In this document: positions 1 through 9,627 of the stretch, piece by piece
How the letters are laid out: every line of letters starts with the position of its first letter
How positions within the stretch are numbered: position 1 is the first letter of the stretch
DNA from: Roseibium sp. TrichSKD4
GTDB lineage: Bacteria > Pseudomonadota > Alphaproteobacteria > Rhizobiales > Stappiaceae
Reading direction: 5' to 3'
Length of the DNA: 46,183 nt
NCBI RefSeq assembly: GCF_000148725.1
Contig: NZ_GL476321.1
Span: 87,320 to 133,502 of the forward strand
Notes under the pieces: generated by a model
The model's database searches: none
What the model was told of the DNA's origin: nothing
What the model saw: only the letters and a program-made list of their open reading frames with translations
Position numbers and translations under genes: made by a program

Positions 1-1236
1 GGCACGCGCCTGCGCAACGACAGTGCCGGGCGCGGGTATTCCAGCTTCACGCATCTGCGCAGGCGTGTGCTTGCCACGGGCATCGTACTGCCGCCGCATG
101 CGCCTTCATGGATGCAGGACCGTGCGGAGCTGTGGAACGCGGTCGAGCGCCATAACGTGCGCTCCAATGCCCAGCTCGGACGTCGGATCATCGTGGCGCT
201 GCCTTATGCCATTCCCCGCGAGCAGTGGCTTGCGACGATAGAAGGGTATGCCGGGGCTTTAAGCGAGCGCTATGGCGTTGCCGTTGATTATGCCCTGCAT
301 CAGGATGACGCTGAAACCAATCCCCACGCCCATCTCATCATTACGGACAATGCGGTCACGCCGGAGGGTCTTGGCGGCAAGATACGCGAGCTTGGTCGGC
401 AGGCGTTCTATTATGACGTTCGAGACCTATGGGAAAAGCACGGCAATGCCGCGCTGGCTGAGGCCAGTTCCTCCACGCGGATATTTGCGCGCAGCTATGC
501 TGCGCGGGGTGTTCAGCGCACCCCGACAAAGCATCGTGGTATTGGCCGCGGGCAGCCCGTTCCAGAGCGCGCTCGCGAGTTTGAAAGGGATCATGACATG
601 AGCAACAGACCCACCGCCGAAGAGCGCCTGAAATACCCCCGCATCTCCCGTCAGGAGACATGGCCACCCAGTCTTGAGCGCTGCAATGATGCAGCGGAGC
701 GGGCGGAGTTTGCGCGTTACCAGAATGACATCCGGGTTCTGGAGCAGCAGCATGAGCGCGAGCAGGAAGTTGAGTACCGGTCCATGATGGATGCACCCGA
801 GCACATCCAGCGTGAATATGATGAATATGTCCGCGAGCATGACGCCAATATCCCCTTGCCCTTACCCGAGCATGAGGACGAACTGGACCGGGATGTGTCC
901 TATATCCAGCCCTACAAGCACGAGAAACTGCGGGAGCATGACCGGCAGGTCATCGAGCGCCGTGAGGAAGCAGACGAGCTGCGCAGGCGGGCGCGGGACA
1001 TGTACCTCATTTTGCCCAAACATGAGCGCGATCAGCTGGCAGCCGTGGAGCGGCTACCCTTCCTTGAGCGCGGCGAGGCCCGCAGGGAAGCGCAGGAGCG
1101 CATCATGGCGGACCGCATTGCCGAGCTCAAAGAGCGGGACCAACGCGAGCGGGCCGAGAAGCTGCAGCGCGAGATTGAAAACGCCGCACGCGAGAGAGAA
1201 CGGGAAAGGGAAAGGGATGATGAGAGGGAAAGATAG
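1..1236 (+). CDS. MobQ-type (MobA/MobL) conjugative relaxase, 5' end outside window
   Basis: The reading frame is open from the first base, so the true start and the catalytic tyrosine of a MobA/MobL relaxase lie upstream of the window. The visible part has the metal-binding histidine motif of the family (HQDDAETNPHAHLII, with the first His at bases 298-300), matching HxDxxxNPHxH. Such proteins nick oriT and pilot single-stranded plasmid DNA during mobilisation. After about residue 180 the protein becomes a long, very charged Glu/Arg-rich helical tail ending in alternating Arg-Glu, as in many MobQ proteins. The GTG at 67 is only an internal codon. No coupling protein or mating-pair genes are visible here, so this looks like a mobilisable element. 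The family is clear; activity cannot be judged from a partial gene. Confidence 0.85.
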   Translation, partial: GTRLRNDSAGRGYSSFTHLRRRVLATGIVLPPHAPSWMQDRAELWNAVERHNVRSNAQLGRRIIVALPYAIPREQWLATIEGYAGALSERYGVAVDYALHQDDAETNPHAHLIITDNAVTPEGLGGKIRELGRQAFYYDVRDLWEKHGNAALAEASSSTRIFARSYAARGVQRTPTKHRGIGRGQPVPERAREFERDHDMSNRPTAEERLKYPRISRQETWPPSLERCNDAAERAEFARYQNDIRVLEQQHEREQEVEYRSMMDAPEHIQREYDEYVREHDANIPLPLPEHEDELDRDVSYIQPYKHEKLREHDRQVIERREEADELRRRARDMYLILPKHERDQLAAVERLPFLERGEARREAQERIMADRIAELKERDQRERAEKLQREIENAARERERERERDDERER

Positions 1237-1417
1237 GGGGAAGGTGTGTGTTGACTTGCCGCAGAGGAATCGGACACAAAACTGTCAGAATTACTGATTA
1301 AATGACCTTAAGGTTTTGTTGGTATTGGGGGTTCATGAAATAAATTTATGCTATTATTGAGAGAAAAATATTAATTGAAAGTATTTATATTCAGAGAATA
1401 TGAGGTTAAGAATTTAA

Positions 1418-1876
1418 ATGAATAATAGTAAGTTAATATTAGCTTCATTCGTAATCGTAATTATGACCGTTTTTATGGGATTTAGATTGTGGAATCTCGA
1501 AAGAAATTGCTCTAATCTTGATTTAAGTCGAATTAAATTAGCGTCGGCAAGTTATTTCGTAGATAAGTATGGAATTGGAACTATTGGTTTTATGAATGCA
1601 GAGGGTAGTAGTAGCAATTTTGAGAAGGTACCCTACGGATCGGCGATTGAGTATTTAGAAAAATATCCAGATTGCTGTCGCTATTACCCCAATGAATACA
1701 AAGGGCAAGGTTTTTCTCTGTGGGAGAAGCTAACTCAACCGTATTGCGGTTTCGTTGGTGTGACCGGCCACACCCAATACCTTGACCAAAATACTGTCAA
1801 AGTTGCTGAACCCACCGGGCGTGTTTGGTTGATTGACCACCGATACAAAATTCACAAAGACCCTAAAGACAGGTGA
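1418..1876 (+). CDS. Small AT-rich protein with one N-terminal membrane segment, unknown function
   Basis: 152 aa. I do not recognise a family. Residues about 5-25 are hydrophobic and can form a membrane anchor or uncleaved signal; the rest is a soluble domain with a Cys-Cys pair (PDCCRYY) and further single cysteines, suggesting an extracytoplasmic location. The DNA is visibly more AT-rich than the relaxase before it and the RTX gene after it. It ends 3 bp before the RTX gene start, so the two are probably co-transcribed, and it may be an accessory factor of the type I secretion system. It could also be an unrelated acquired gene. The AT-rich stretch 1300-1417 upstream is a plausible promoter region. 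Confidence 0.7.
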   Translation: MNNSKLILASFVIVIMTVFMGFRLWNLERNCSNLDLSRIKLASASYFVDKYGIGTIGFMNAEGSSSNFEKVPYGSAIEYLEKYPDCCRYYPNEYKGQGFSLWEKLTQPYCGFVGVTGHTQYLDQNTVKVAEPTGRVWLIDHRYKIHKDPKDR

Positions 1877-1879
1877 TTT

Positions 1880-4800
1880 ATGGCACTTCCTGATATTAAC
1901 CAAGTTATTTCGCGTTTCTTGTTCGGAGCTGATACCCCTCCTAGTGACTTTTCTGACGAAGAGCTTATTCGAGATTCAGACGCAAAAAGTGAGTTAGGCT
2001 CAATCAACGTTGCGGAGTATATGTCTACTGGGCCGGGCAAGTTTGCGCTTGCCTCAAATGTAAATCTTGTACAGTCTTTTTTTGATGCGCCGTTCTCGAT
2101 TACGTCGCCTTTGTTCAGCCAATTTCAAGTTGAAGACAGTAACAGAGCTGAGATAACAAAAGTTGAGCTAGCAGCATTCTTTGGTCTTGGTAGTTATGGC
2201 CTATCTGTTGATCAAAAAGATTGGGATGATGGCAGCGGAGACTTTGCAGAGCGTGCCTATATCTGGGGCAATACATCGTTCCAGATAAATGATGAGGCAA
2301 CATTTGTTATCGAAAAAAATGAAAGTGGATTTGAACTGTCCATTGACAATTTCTCCCTTGAACCGAGGAGAGTAGATGGAAACTACAGGCCGGAAAACTT
2401 CAATTTTGAATCTGACGATATTTCTACAGAGCTTACTCAAGCAGTTTCAAGGAAAGCAATAGACCCGTCAGGAATTGGCCGTACAGTCGAGTTACTCTTT
2501 TCGGGAGACGTGGAAAAAGGCACCTACACGCGAGAGGATTATGAAAGCGATCAGGGGAAAAACGAAGAATACTATAGTAAATTTGAGACAGATATTGACC
2601 GCATTGACCTTCTCCAAGAAGGTGTTCAGTCTATTTTTGATAATCTTTACGAAGGCGGGATAACGTCAACCCTTTTCGAAGGGAAGACCGTAGTATATGG
2701 AACAGAATTCGATGATAGAATGTACTACTCAATTACAACAGAAGGTAATAATGTTTTAGATAAAACGGCATCAGTAGCTGGAATTTGGTCTTTCGATCTT
2801 TCCCACCATAAGGATGCAACCAATGGATTGGCCCTTGTTGGGGGGCATGGTGACGATAGGATAGTTGGTTTTAAATATGACGATTATCTCTTCGGTGGCG
2901 GTGATAATGATACATTATATGGTCGAGACGGCGAAGATGTTTTGGACGGCGGAAAAGGTCAGGACGAACTGACCGGCGGGCAAGGCAACGACAGACTGCT
3001 CGGCGGTGATAATTCGGATGTCCTTCGGGGTGATGACGACGAGGTTGCTGACCTCCTTGATGGAGGTGAAGGGGCCGACAAGATTTATGCGGGTTTAAAT
3101 GACATCGTCATCGGCGGAGATGCCAATGACACCTTGTATTACAAGGGTTCTGCCATCGGCGAAACAAAACTGGCTTTTGATTTTCGGCAGTTTTCTGAAT
3201 ATCTCCCGCCGTTTGCGTCCCGAGATGGATACGGACATTACTTTCTTGGCTCCTTCACCGGGACAAAAGAGAACCCTGAGCTTTTGTTGATCAACACTGG
3301 AACGGTTTTATTCGGGATTGATGCAACTGGAAAAGGTTTTGCTGTTCGCGACTTTGAAAGCGGGGATTACGGGCTTGATGTCAGATCGCCCAGCGAAATC
3401 TTGCCTCAGGCACAGGCAGAGTTTGAAGAATATGGGCTCCGGCTCGACGAAAGCCGGTTCATCATCGAGCCTTATGTCAAGTTGCTTTCAACGCTTAACA
3501 AGTTTGTACCGGCGGTCAGCAGCGATGAAAGTGATGCACTCGCGAGCTTTTCGATAGGTTTATCAGGTCACGCGATGGCCATCGTGAATACAATTTTCAA
3601 CGGTTTTTTTGGTCTGCCTTACGACTTCAGGGGTCTTTCCAGTTCATCCTTAAGGTCTGCGAGCCTCGCTTCTACCGAGGTCGCTTATGCATCAGAAATT
3701 CAAGGCAACACAGATGCGGAGTATCTTGAAGGTACAGATCAAAACGACCTGTTAGAAGGTTTGGGTGGCAGTGACATTTTGGTCGGGAAAGACGGATCAG
3801 ATACATACGTCTGGAAGCCGGGCGATGGCGATGATGCCATCCTGGAACAAGCGAGTGGTTCGGAAGACAGCGATACTTTGCGCCTGAATGGGATTTCGCC
3901 TGAGCAGTTGGTTCTCAAAAGAACCGCAGACGATCTGACCCTAACCTTTGTTGACCCGGAAACTGCTCGGGAACAATCGATATTCGTGCCAAACCAGTTC
4001 GTGGCAGATGGTAGCGGTATCGAGCGAATTGAATTCGACAACGGCGTTGTTTGGGACGGAAGCAAGATCGCGACGGAAGCCGGTGAGAGCTCGAATTTTG
4101 CGCCATTTTATCTGGGTGAACGAGAGTTTGAGATAGAAAATGACACAGAAGGGCAGTTTGATCCTCTGGCCTTTTCTGAAGATTATGAGGGTGATGAACT
4201 CAGCATTACGGATGTTTTTGCGTTTGATGGCGAAGTTTCAATTTCCGCAGATGGTAAAGTCATTTATGTCCCACCGAGCGGATACACTGGTCAAGACAGC
4301 ATATTCGTCACTATTTCTGACGGAAATTCGTCCTCGACTGTTGAGTTGACCATAAACGTTGTCGAACCAAACAACGAGGTTGTTGTCTCAAGTCCGATTG
4401 CCGACCAGACTTCAGATGAAGACAACGCGTGGAGTTTCGTTGTTCCCGAAGACACCTTTTCTGATGCTGACGGCGATACGCTGACCTTGTCGGCGCGACT
4501 GGAAGATGGATCGTCTTTGCCATCCTGGTTGTCGTTTGATGCAGACACGAGGACATTCTCCGGGACACCACCGCAGGACTTCAACGGCACGCTGAGTGTT
4601 GAAGTCGTTGCCTCAGATGGAGAATCCGAGGCAAGCGATGTTTTTGTCCTCGAAATTTCTCCGGTGAACGATGCCCCTGTCGTCTCTGACAGCCTTGATG
4701 ACCAAAGCGGGAAAGAAGACACAGCGGTCAATTTTGTTCTGCCTGAAGATGCCTTTACGGATGTTGACGGAGATACGCTGACCTTGTCAGCAACTCAAGC

Positions 4801-6391
4801 AGACGGTTCGGACTTGCCCGGATGGTTATCGTTCGACGCACAAACCCGCGCTTTTTCTGGAACCCCTCCACTGAACTTTAACGGCTCGTTGGACATCACC
4901 GTCACGGCCTCTGATGGAGCGCTATCGGCAAGTGACACGTTCACGCTTGAGTTTGAAGCCGTCAATGATGCTCCAATCGTCTCTGTTCCACTTGAAGACA
5001 AGTCTTCTGACGAAGATGCTGTGGTGAGCTTTACGTTGCCGTCTGATGCATTCACCGATGTTGATGAGGATACACTCACCTTCACCGCGACAATGGCAGA
5101 TGGTTCAACGCTTCCCGCGTGGCTGGCGTTTGATGCCGGAACGAGGACATTTTCCGGAACTCCCCCTCAGGATTTCAACGGGGTGTTGAATGTCTCGGTA
5201 GTTGCGTCGGATGGTACCTTGTCTGCAAGCGACACTTTTGAACTCGAGATCACACCGGTCAACGACGCCCCGATCCTTGCGGAAGCACTTGAAGATCAAA
5301 GCGGAACAGAAGACACGGCTGTCAGTTTTGTTCTGCCGGAAGATGCGTTTTCGGATGTGGATGGTGACACCTTGTCCTTGTCAGCCCGATTGGAAGACGG
5401 ATCAGATCTTCCGGATTGGCTTTCATTCGACGCCGATAGCCGCACCTTCTCTGGAACGCCACCGCAAAACTACAACGGGACTATCGACATCACCGTTACG
5501 GCTTCCGATGGGGTTCTGGAAGCTTCCGATACGTTTTCCCTTGATATCGCGGCAGTGAATGATGCGCCAACGGCAATCGGCGAAGGCGGTTTTGTGGTTG
5601 CATCCGGCACTCCGACAACATTCGCCGCAAGTGGTCTGTTGGCAAATGACGTCGATGTGGATGGAGACGCGCTTACCATTACATCTGTGTCTAGTACATC
5701 GGGGAATGCCACTGTTGAGCTCGATGCCAACGGCAATGTCGTTTACACGGCGGCAAATGGCTTTGATGGCGAGGACAGCTTCACCTATACCATCAGTGAT
5801 GGTGAGCTGACTGCCACCGCAGAGGTCATGCTGGTCGTGGAAGCTGACGACCCATATGAAGGCTGGGAGCAGGGAACGGACGGACGTGACTGGATGTTCG
5901 GCGATCTCTGGTCTTCCAACCAGATTTATGGCGCTGGCGGCAATGACATCATTGTTGGCGGCTTCTATGGGGACCAGCTCGCCGGTGGAACCGGAAATGA
6001 CCGGATCTGGGGTAACTGGGGCAATGATGAACTCCATGGTAACGACGGACGCGACAGGCTCTTTGGCGGCTTTGGCAATGATACCTTGAGTGGTGGTGCT
6101 GGAAATGACCGTTTGTGGGGTGGTTGGGGCCGCGATAATTTTGTCTATGAGGCCGGAGACGGGCGCGACAAGATCATGGACTTCGAAACAGGCCACCACT
6201 GGGGTTGGTTCAGGTCACGCGGAGACACCATTTCCATCGATGTGGATGGGATCGACAGTTTCACAGATCTTATGGGTACGGCGTCACAGGATGGGCGGAA
6301 CGTTGTGTTCGACTTCGGCAACGGCGATGAGCTGATCCTGTCAGGCACTCGCTTGGCTGCCCTCGATAAGGACGCTTTCACGTTCTACTAA
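1880..6391 (+). CDS. Large RTX / cadherin- and Ig-like repeat protein, type I secretion substrate
   Basis: 1503 aa, acidic, with no N-terminal signal peptide, as expected for an ABC-exported substrate. Order of parts: an unrecognised N-terminal domain (about 1-310); a first block of Ca-binding nonapeptides (about 320-420, e.g. GGQGNDRLLGG); a linker; a second short RTX block with a GDGDD motif (about 615-660); a cadherin-like domain (about 745-830); four tandem Ig-like (He_PIG/CADG-type) repeats of about 99 aa (about 833-1230); one cadherin-like domain (about 1230-1325); and a C-terminal RTX block (about 1327-1420) rich in Trp, followed by a C-terminal export signal ending in DAFTFY. Such proteins fold on meeting external calcium and act as adhesins, biofilm proteins or toxins; adhesin is the better guess because no enzyme domain is recognised. 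The exporter genes follow directly. Confidence 0.9.
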   Translation: MALPDINQVISRFLFGADTPPSDFSDEELIRDSDAKSELGSINVAEYMSTGPGKFALASNVNLVQSFFDAPFSITSPLFSQFQVEDSNRAEITKVELAAFFGLGSYGLSVDQKDWDDGSGDFAERAYIWGNTSFQINDEATFVIEKNESGFELSIDNFSLEPRRVDGNYRPENFNFESDDISTELTQAVSRKAIDPSGIGRTVELLFSGDVEKGTYTREDYESDQGKNEEYYSKFETDIDRIDLLQEGVQSIFDNLYEGGITSTLFEGKTVVYGTEFDDRMYYSITTEGNNVLDKTASVAGIWSFDLSHHKDATNGLALVGGHGDDRIVGFKYDDYLFGGGDNDTLYGRDGEDVLDGGKGQDELTGGQGNDRLLGGDNSDVLRGDDDEVADLLDGGEGADKIYAGLNDIVIGGDANDTLYYKGSAIGETKLAFDFRQFSEYLPPFASRDGYGHYFLGSFTGTKENPELLLINTGTVLFGIDATGKGFAVRDFESGDYGLDVRSPSEILPQAQAEFEEYGLRLDESRFIIEPYVKLLSTLNKFVPAVSSDESDALASFSIGLSGHAMAIVNTIFNGFFGLPYDFRGLSSSSLRSASLASTEVAYASEIQGNTDAEYLEGTDQNDLLEGLGGSDILVGKDGSDTYVWKPGDGDDAILEQASGSEDSDTLRLNGISPEQLVLKRTADDLTLTFVDPETAREQSIFVPNQFVADGSGIERIEFDNGVVWDGSKIATEAGESSNFAPFYLGEREFEIENDTEGQFDPLAFSEDYEGDELSITDVFAFDGEVSISADGKVIYVPPSGYTGQDSIFVTISDGNSSSTVELTINVVEPNNEVVVSSPIADQTSDEDNAWSFVVPEDTFSDADGDTLTLSARLEDGSSLPSWLSFDADTRTFSGTPPQDFNGTLSVEVVASDGESEASDVFVLEISPVNDAPVVSDSLDDQSGKEDTAVNFVLPEDAFTDVDGDTLTLSATQADGSDLPGWLSFDAQTRAFSGTPPLNFNGSLDITVTASDGALSASDTFTLEFEAVNDAPIVSVPLEDKSSDEDAVVSFTLPSDAFTDVDEDTLTFTATMADGSTLPAWLAFDAGTRTFSGTPPQDFNGVLNVSVVASDGTLSASDTFELEITPVNDAPILAEALEDQSGTEDTAVSFVLPEDAFSDVDGDTLSLSARLEDGSDLPDWLSFDADSRTFSGTPPQNYNGTIDITVTASDGVLEASDTFSLDIAAVNDAPTAIGEGGFVVASGTPTTFAASGLLANDVDVDGDALTITSVSSTSGNATVELDANGNVVYTAANGFDGEDSFTYTISDGELTATAEVMLVVEADDPYEGWEQGTDGRDWMFGDLWSSNQIYGAGGNDIIVGGFYGDQLAGGTGNDRIWGNWGNDELHGNDGRDRLFGGFGNDTLSGGAGNDRLWGGWGRDNFVYEAGDGRDKIMDFETGHHWGWFRSRGDTISIDVDGIDSFTDLMGTASQDGRNVVFDFGNGDELILSGTRLAALDKDAFTFY
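4378..5566 (+). repeat. Four tandem ~297-bp repeats encoding Ig-like domains
   Basis: Inside the RTX gene, four in-frame units of about 297 bp begin near 4378, 4675, 4972 and 5270. Each encodes the pattern EDxxxxFxxPxDxFxDxDxDTLTxxA, then LPxWLxFDAxTRxFSGTPPxxFNG, then VxASDGxxxASDxFxLxxxxVNDAP. The units are diverged at DNA level, so this is an old array. Copy number could vary between strains by recombination and change the length of the protein stalk. Confidence 0.85.
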
Positions 6392-6406
6392 AACCTGCTT
6401 CAGATC

Positions 6407-6433
6407 TGCCAGTGGGGCTTTTCCCCACTGGCA
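6407..6433 (+). terminator. Perfect 11-bp stem-loop between RTX gene and exporter
   Basis: TGCCAGTGGGG at 6407-6417 pairs perfectly with CCCCACTGGCA at 6423-6433 across a 5-nt CTTTT loop, 16 bp after the RTX stop. There is no T-run after it, so it may be a partial terminator or an mRNA 3'-end stabiliser. Either would give more RTX protein than exporter from one operon, as known for hly-type operons. Confidence 0.65.
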
Positions 6434-6476
6434 ATAAATCTGAGGTCGGGCGTGTACTTGCGCGTATTTGGTAATA

Positions 6477-8255
6477 ATGACCAAGCCAGACAATCCACTT
6501 GCAGCGGCGCTGAAGAAGTCCCGTTCCACCTTCTGGGCTGTTGGGCTCTTTTCGTGTGCGGTCAATATACTGATGCTGACCGGACCGCTGTTCATGTTGC
6601 AGGTCTACGATCGGGTTCTGGCGAGCCGGTCCGTGCCGACACTTTTGGCGCTTTTTGCATTGGTCGCGGCACTTTATCTTTTTCTCGGACTTTTTGACCT
6701 GATCCGCACAAAGGCGCTCTCGCGGATCGGTTATGGTCTGGATGTCGAGTTGTCAGCTTTGGCAAAGAAAGTCTGGATTTTTTCCAATCTTCACCCCGGA
6801 TCGATTAAATCGAGGCCCATCAACGATCTTGCCTCACTGAGGCAGTTCCTGAGTTCTAACGGCTTGCCAGCACTGTTCGACCTGCCATGGGTGCCGATTT
6901 ATCTGGCCATCGTCTATCTGCTTCATACATGGCTTGGCCTACTGGCAACCGCTGGGGCTATCATCGTTGTTACTGCGACTATGATCAATGAGTTGATTAC
7001 TCGCAAACCGATTTGGGAAGCGTCATCCTGGGAATTAAGAGACGCGCAGTTTGCAGAAGGGGCACATCGAAACGCAGAAGCTGTTGTGGCCATGGGCATG
7101 ACCAGCCGCGTTACGTCATATTGGCAATCCCTGCGTGACCAAGCACTCATAAAGGCGCAAGAAGCTGGCGGACGTTCTGAGTTTATTACCGCCTTTACGA
7201 AGTCCATACGTATGCTGGTCCAGTCCGGCATGCTGGCCTTGGGTGCATATCTGGCAATTTTCCAGGAAATTTCTCCCGGAACGATGATTGCCGCTTCCAT
7301 TCTTGGGGGACGGGCGCTCGCTCCGGTGGACGCTGCCGTTGCCAATTGGAAGAATTTTATTCGATCCCGGCTGGCCTATGGGCGGCTTTCCAAGATGCTT
7401 CAGGGAAATGGTGATAATTTCGAGCCAATCAACCTGCCGGACCCCAAAGGAAGGGTGACGGTGACCAATCTGCTGAAGCTTCCTCCCAAGAGTGCAGGCA
7501 GCCAAGGTGACCAACGACCGATTTTGCAAGGTCTGCATTTTGATCTTAATCCGGGTGATGGCCTTGGTGTCATTGGACCAAGCGCATCCGGCAAAAGCTC
7601 GCTCGCTCGGTTACTAGTGGGACTATGGATGCCTGACAAGGGGAGTGTCCGGCTGGATGGAGCTACATTTGATCAGTGGGACCGCGATGCCGTAGGGCAA
7701 TATATTGGTTATCTTCCCCAATCGGTCGAACTTCTGTCCGGAACCATCCGACAGAACATCGCCAGGTTTGATGCGGAGGTCAGTGATGAAGACGTCATCG
7801 CTGCTGCCCAGCTAGCGGCTGTTCATGAGTTGATTCTCGCCTTGCCTGACGGTTATTCAACTGATCTAGCCGTAGGGCAACAGGTATTGTCTGGCGGCCA
7901 GGTTCAACGCATCGGCTTGGCAAGGGCGGCGCTCAGAACTCCGCCACTTGTTGTGCTGGATGAGCCCAACTCCAATTTGGATGCCGATGGAGATGATGCT
8001 CTGACGCATGCAATTGCAAAGCTCCGCGAGGCGGGCAGTTGTGTGGTTGTGATGGCGCATCGACCAAGTGCGATTGAGGCGGTCAACAAGGTCTTGATGC
8101 TGCGCAATGGGCAACAAGTCGAATTTGGAGATAAGAACGAGGTCTTGCAAAAGGTCATGCGAGCACCGACGGCACCTTCAAAGCAGACAACATCAAATGA
8201 ACAACAACCATCATCCAAACGGGTCTTAAAGCCTGTCTCAAAACGAAAAATGTGA
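6477..8255 (+). CDS. Type I secretion ABC transporter, PrtD-like (membrane plus ATPase)
   Basis: 592 aa from the ATG at 6477; a TTG three codons upstream is less likely. The N-terminal half has several membrane helices (first about residues 22-45, then 50-70) and the C-terminal half is an ABC ATPase: Walker A GPSASGKSS near residue 367, signature LSGGQVQR near 471, Walker B VVLDEP near 492 and a switch His in MAHRPS. Size and lack of an N-terminal C39 peptidase domain fit the PrtD/HasD class of exporters for RTX proteins. It would form the inner-membrane part of a tripartite channel with the adaptor encoded next and an outer-membrane TolC-like protein that is not in this window. Its stop overlaps the adaptor start by 4 bp, indicating translational coupling. 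Confidence 0.93.
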   Translation: MTKPDNPLAAALKKSRSTFWAVGLFSCAVNILMLTGPLFMLQVYDRVLASRSVPTLLALFALVAALYLFLGLFDLIRTKALSRIGYGLDVELSALAKKVWIFSNLHPGSIKSRPINDLASLRQFLSSNGLPALFDLPWVPIYLAIVYLLHTWLGLLATAGAIIVVTATMINELITRKPIWEASSWELRDAQFAEGAHRNAEAVVAMGMTSRVTSYWQSLRDQALIKAQEAGGRSEFITAFTKSIRMLVQSGMLALGAYLAIFQEISPGTMIAASILGGRALAPVDAAVANWKNFIRSRLAYGRLSKMLQGNGDNFEPINLPDPKGRVTVTNLLKLPPKSAGSQGDQRPILQGLHFDLNPGDGLGVIGPSASGKSSLARLLVGLWMPDKGSVRLDGATFDQWDRDAVGQYIGYLPQSVELLSGTIRQNIARFDAEVSDEDVIAAAQLAAVHELILALPDGYSTDLAVGQQVLSGGQVQRIGLARAALRTPPLVVLDEPNSNLDADGDDALTHAIAKLREAGSCVVVMAHRPSAIEAVNKVLMLRNGQQVEFGDKNEVLQKVMRAPTAPSKQTTSNEQQPSSKRVLKPVSKRKM

Positions 8256-9574
8256 GCAGGTCGATGGCAGCGTCGCAAAACCAGTCCGTGAAAACATCTG
8301 CAAAAGGCCTTGTTAGGATCGGGCTTACCCTGGTCCTGACCTTGTTTTTCGCTGGAGGTGCATGGGCGTCTTTTGCAAAGCTGTCCGGTGCGGTAATTGC
8401 TCCAGGACAGCTTGTTGTTCTTGGAAAACCGAAGACAGTGCAGCATCTGGATGGGGGAATTGTCGCTGAAATTGCCATCGATGACGGAGATAAGGTTCTA
8501 CAAGATGAGGTTCTGATCCGCCTTGATGACACATTGCTGAAAGCCAACCTGAAAATCTATGAGAACCGCTTACGAGAAGGTGTGGCGCAGCGCTCGAGAT
8601 TGGTGGCTGAGCGAGACGAACAAGGGGGCATCGTTTGGGACGACGAAATCCTGGCACTCTTTGGTGTGGAGATCATGCAGTCGGTCAAGTCCGGGCAGCA
8701 AAAGCTCTTTGAGGCGCGGAATACGACACGAGAAGGCCAGATCTCCCAGCTTCGGGAAAAGATAAAGCAATTTCAAAACCAGATTTCCGGGATCGAAGCT
8801 CTAAAGTCCTCCAAGAAAACGCAGTTGGGCTTCCTAGATGAAGAACTGACCAGCGTTCGAACGTTGAACAAGAAGGGGCTGATGCCAAAGTCTCAACTGA
8901 TGGCTCTGGAGCGACAACGTGAAGACATAATCGGACAGGTTGCCGAGCAGGATGCGGAACTGGCACGAATTCAAAATGCCATCAGTGAAACGGAAATCCA
9001 GATCCTTCAGATTGACCGCGAATTTCGCCAGACGGTTCTGACAGAATTGCGCCAGGTTGAAGCGGAGGTCAATGATATGACCCAGCAGCTTCAGGCGACG
9101 CTGGAACAGTTGAACCGCGTCGAGATCAAAGCCCCGGTGTCCGGCATCATCCATGAGTTGAGCGTGTTCACCATCGGCGGCGTTATTGGTCCCGGAGACC
9201 CTGTCCTGCAAATTATTCCGCAGGATGGAGTTTTTGAGATTGAGGCGGATGTTGAACCGCAATTCGTTGATGAGCTTTACCCCGGCCAACCGGCTACTTT
9301 AAGGTTTTCCGCATTCAATCAGCGCACAACACCGGAGCTTAACGGCTTTGTAAAAACCGTCTCTCCCAATGTTGTCGTAGATGAACAAACCGGCATGACC
9401 TTCTACAAGGTCCGCATGGCCATCCCGGATGATCAGCTCGAACGCCTTAAGGGACAGAAACTGATTTCAGGCATGCCCGTAGAAGCCTTTATCAAGACCA
9501 AAGACCGAACAGCCCTCAACTATCTCACCAAACCACTGATGGACCAGATCAACCGCGCATTCCGGGAGGAATGA
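8252..9574 (+). CDS. HlyD/PrtE-family type I secretion membrane-fusion protein
   Basis: 440 aa from the GTG at 8252, inside the 3' end of the exporter gene; an ATG four codons later (8264) is an alternative. One membrane helix lies at about residues 20-42, followed by a lipoyl-like half motif, a long Gln/Glu/Leu-rich coiled-coil hairpin (about 100-285), the second lipoyl half (IKAPVSGIIHELSVFTIGG) and a beta-barrel domain. This is the periplasmic adaptor linking the ABC exporter to an outer-membrane channel. Length fits the PrtE class. It is the last gene of the RTX operon and is followed by convergent transcription. Confidence 0.93.
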   Translation: MSRSMAASQNQSVKTSAKGLVRIGLTLVLTLFFAGGAWASFAKLSGAVIAPGQLVVLGKPKTVQHLDGGIVAEIAIDDGDKVLQDEVLIRLDDTLLKANLKIYENRLREGVAQRSRLVAERDEQGGIVWDDEILALFGVEIMQSVKSGQQKLFEARNTTREGQISQLREKIKQFQNQISGIEALKSSKKTQLGFLDEELTSVRTLNKKGLMPKSQLMALERQREDIIGQVAEQDAELARIQNAISETEIQILQIDREFRQTVLTELRQVEAEVNDMTQQLQATLEQLNRVEIKAPVSGIIHELSVFTIGGVIGPGDPVLQIIPQDGVFEIEADVEPQFVDELYPGQPATLRFSAFNQRTTPELNGFVKTVSPNVVVDEQTGMTFYKVRMAIPDDQLERLKGQKLISGMPVEAFIKTKDRTALNYLTKPLMDQINRAFREE

Positions 9575-9627
9575 ACGCCACGGTATTTGTCTGTTGGCCT
9601 GCTTGCTAATACAGAAGCGCTTAATCC

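Noticed and set aside
5423-6199. 258-codon minus-strand frame inside the RTX gene
   Set aside because: Antisense to clear RTX and cadherin-like repeats; no domain of its own.
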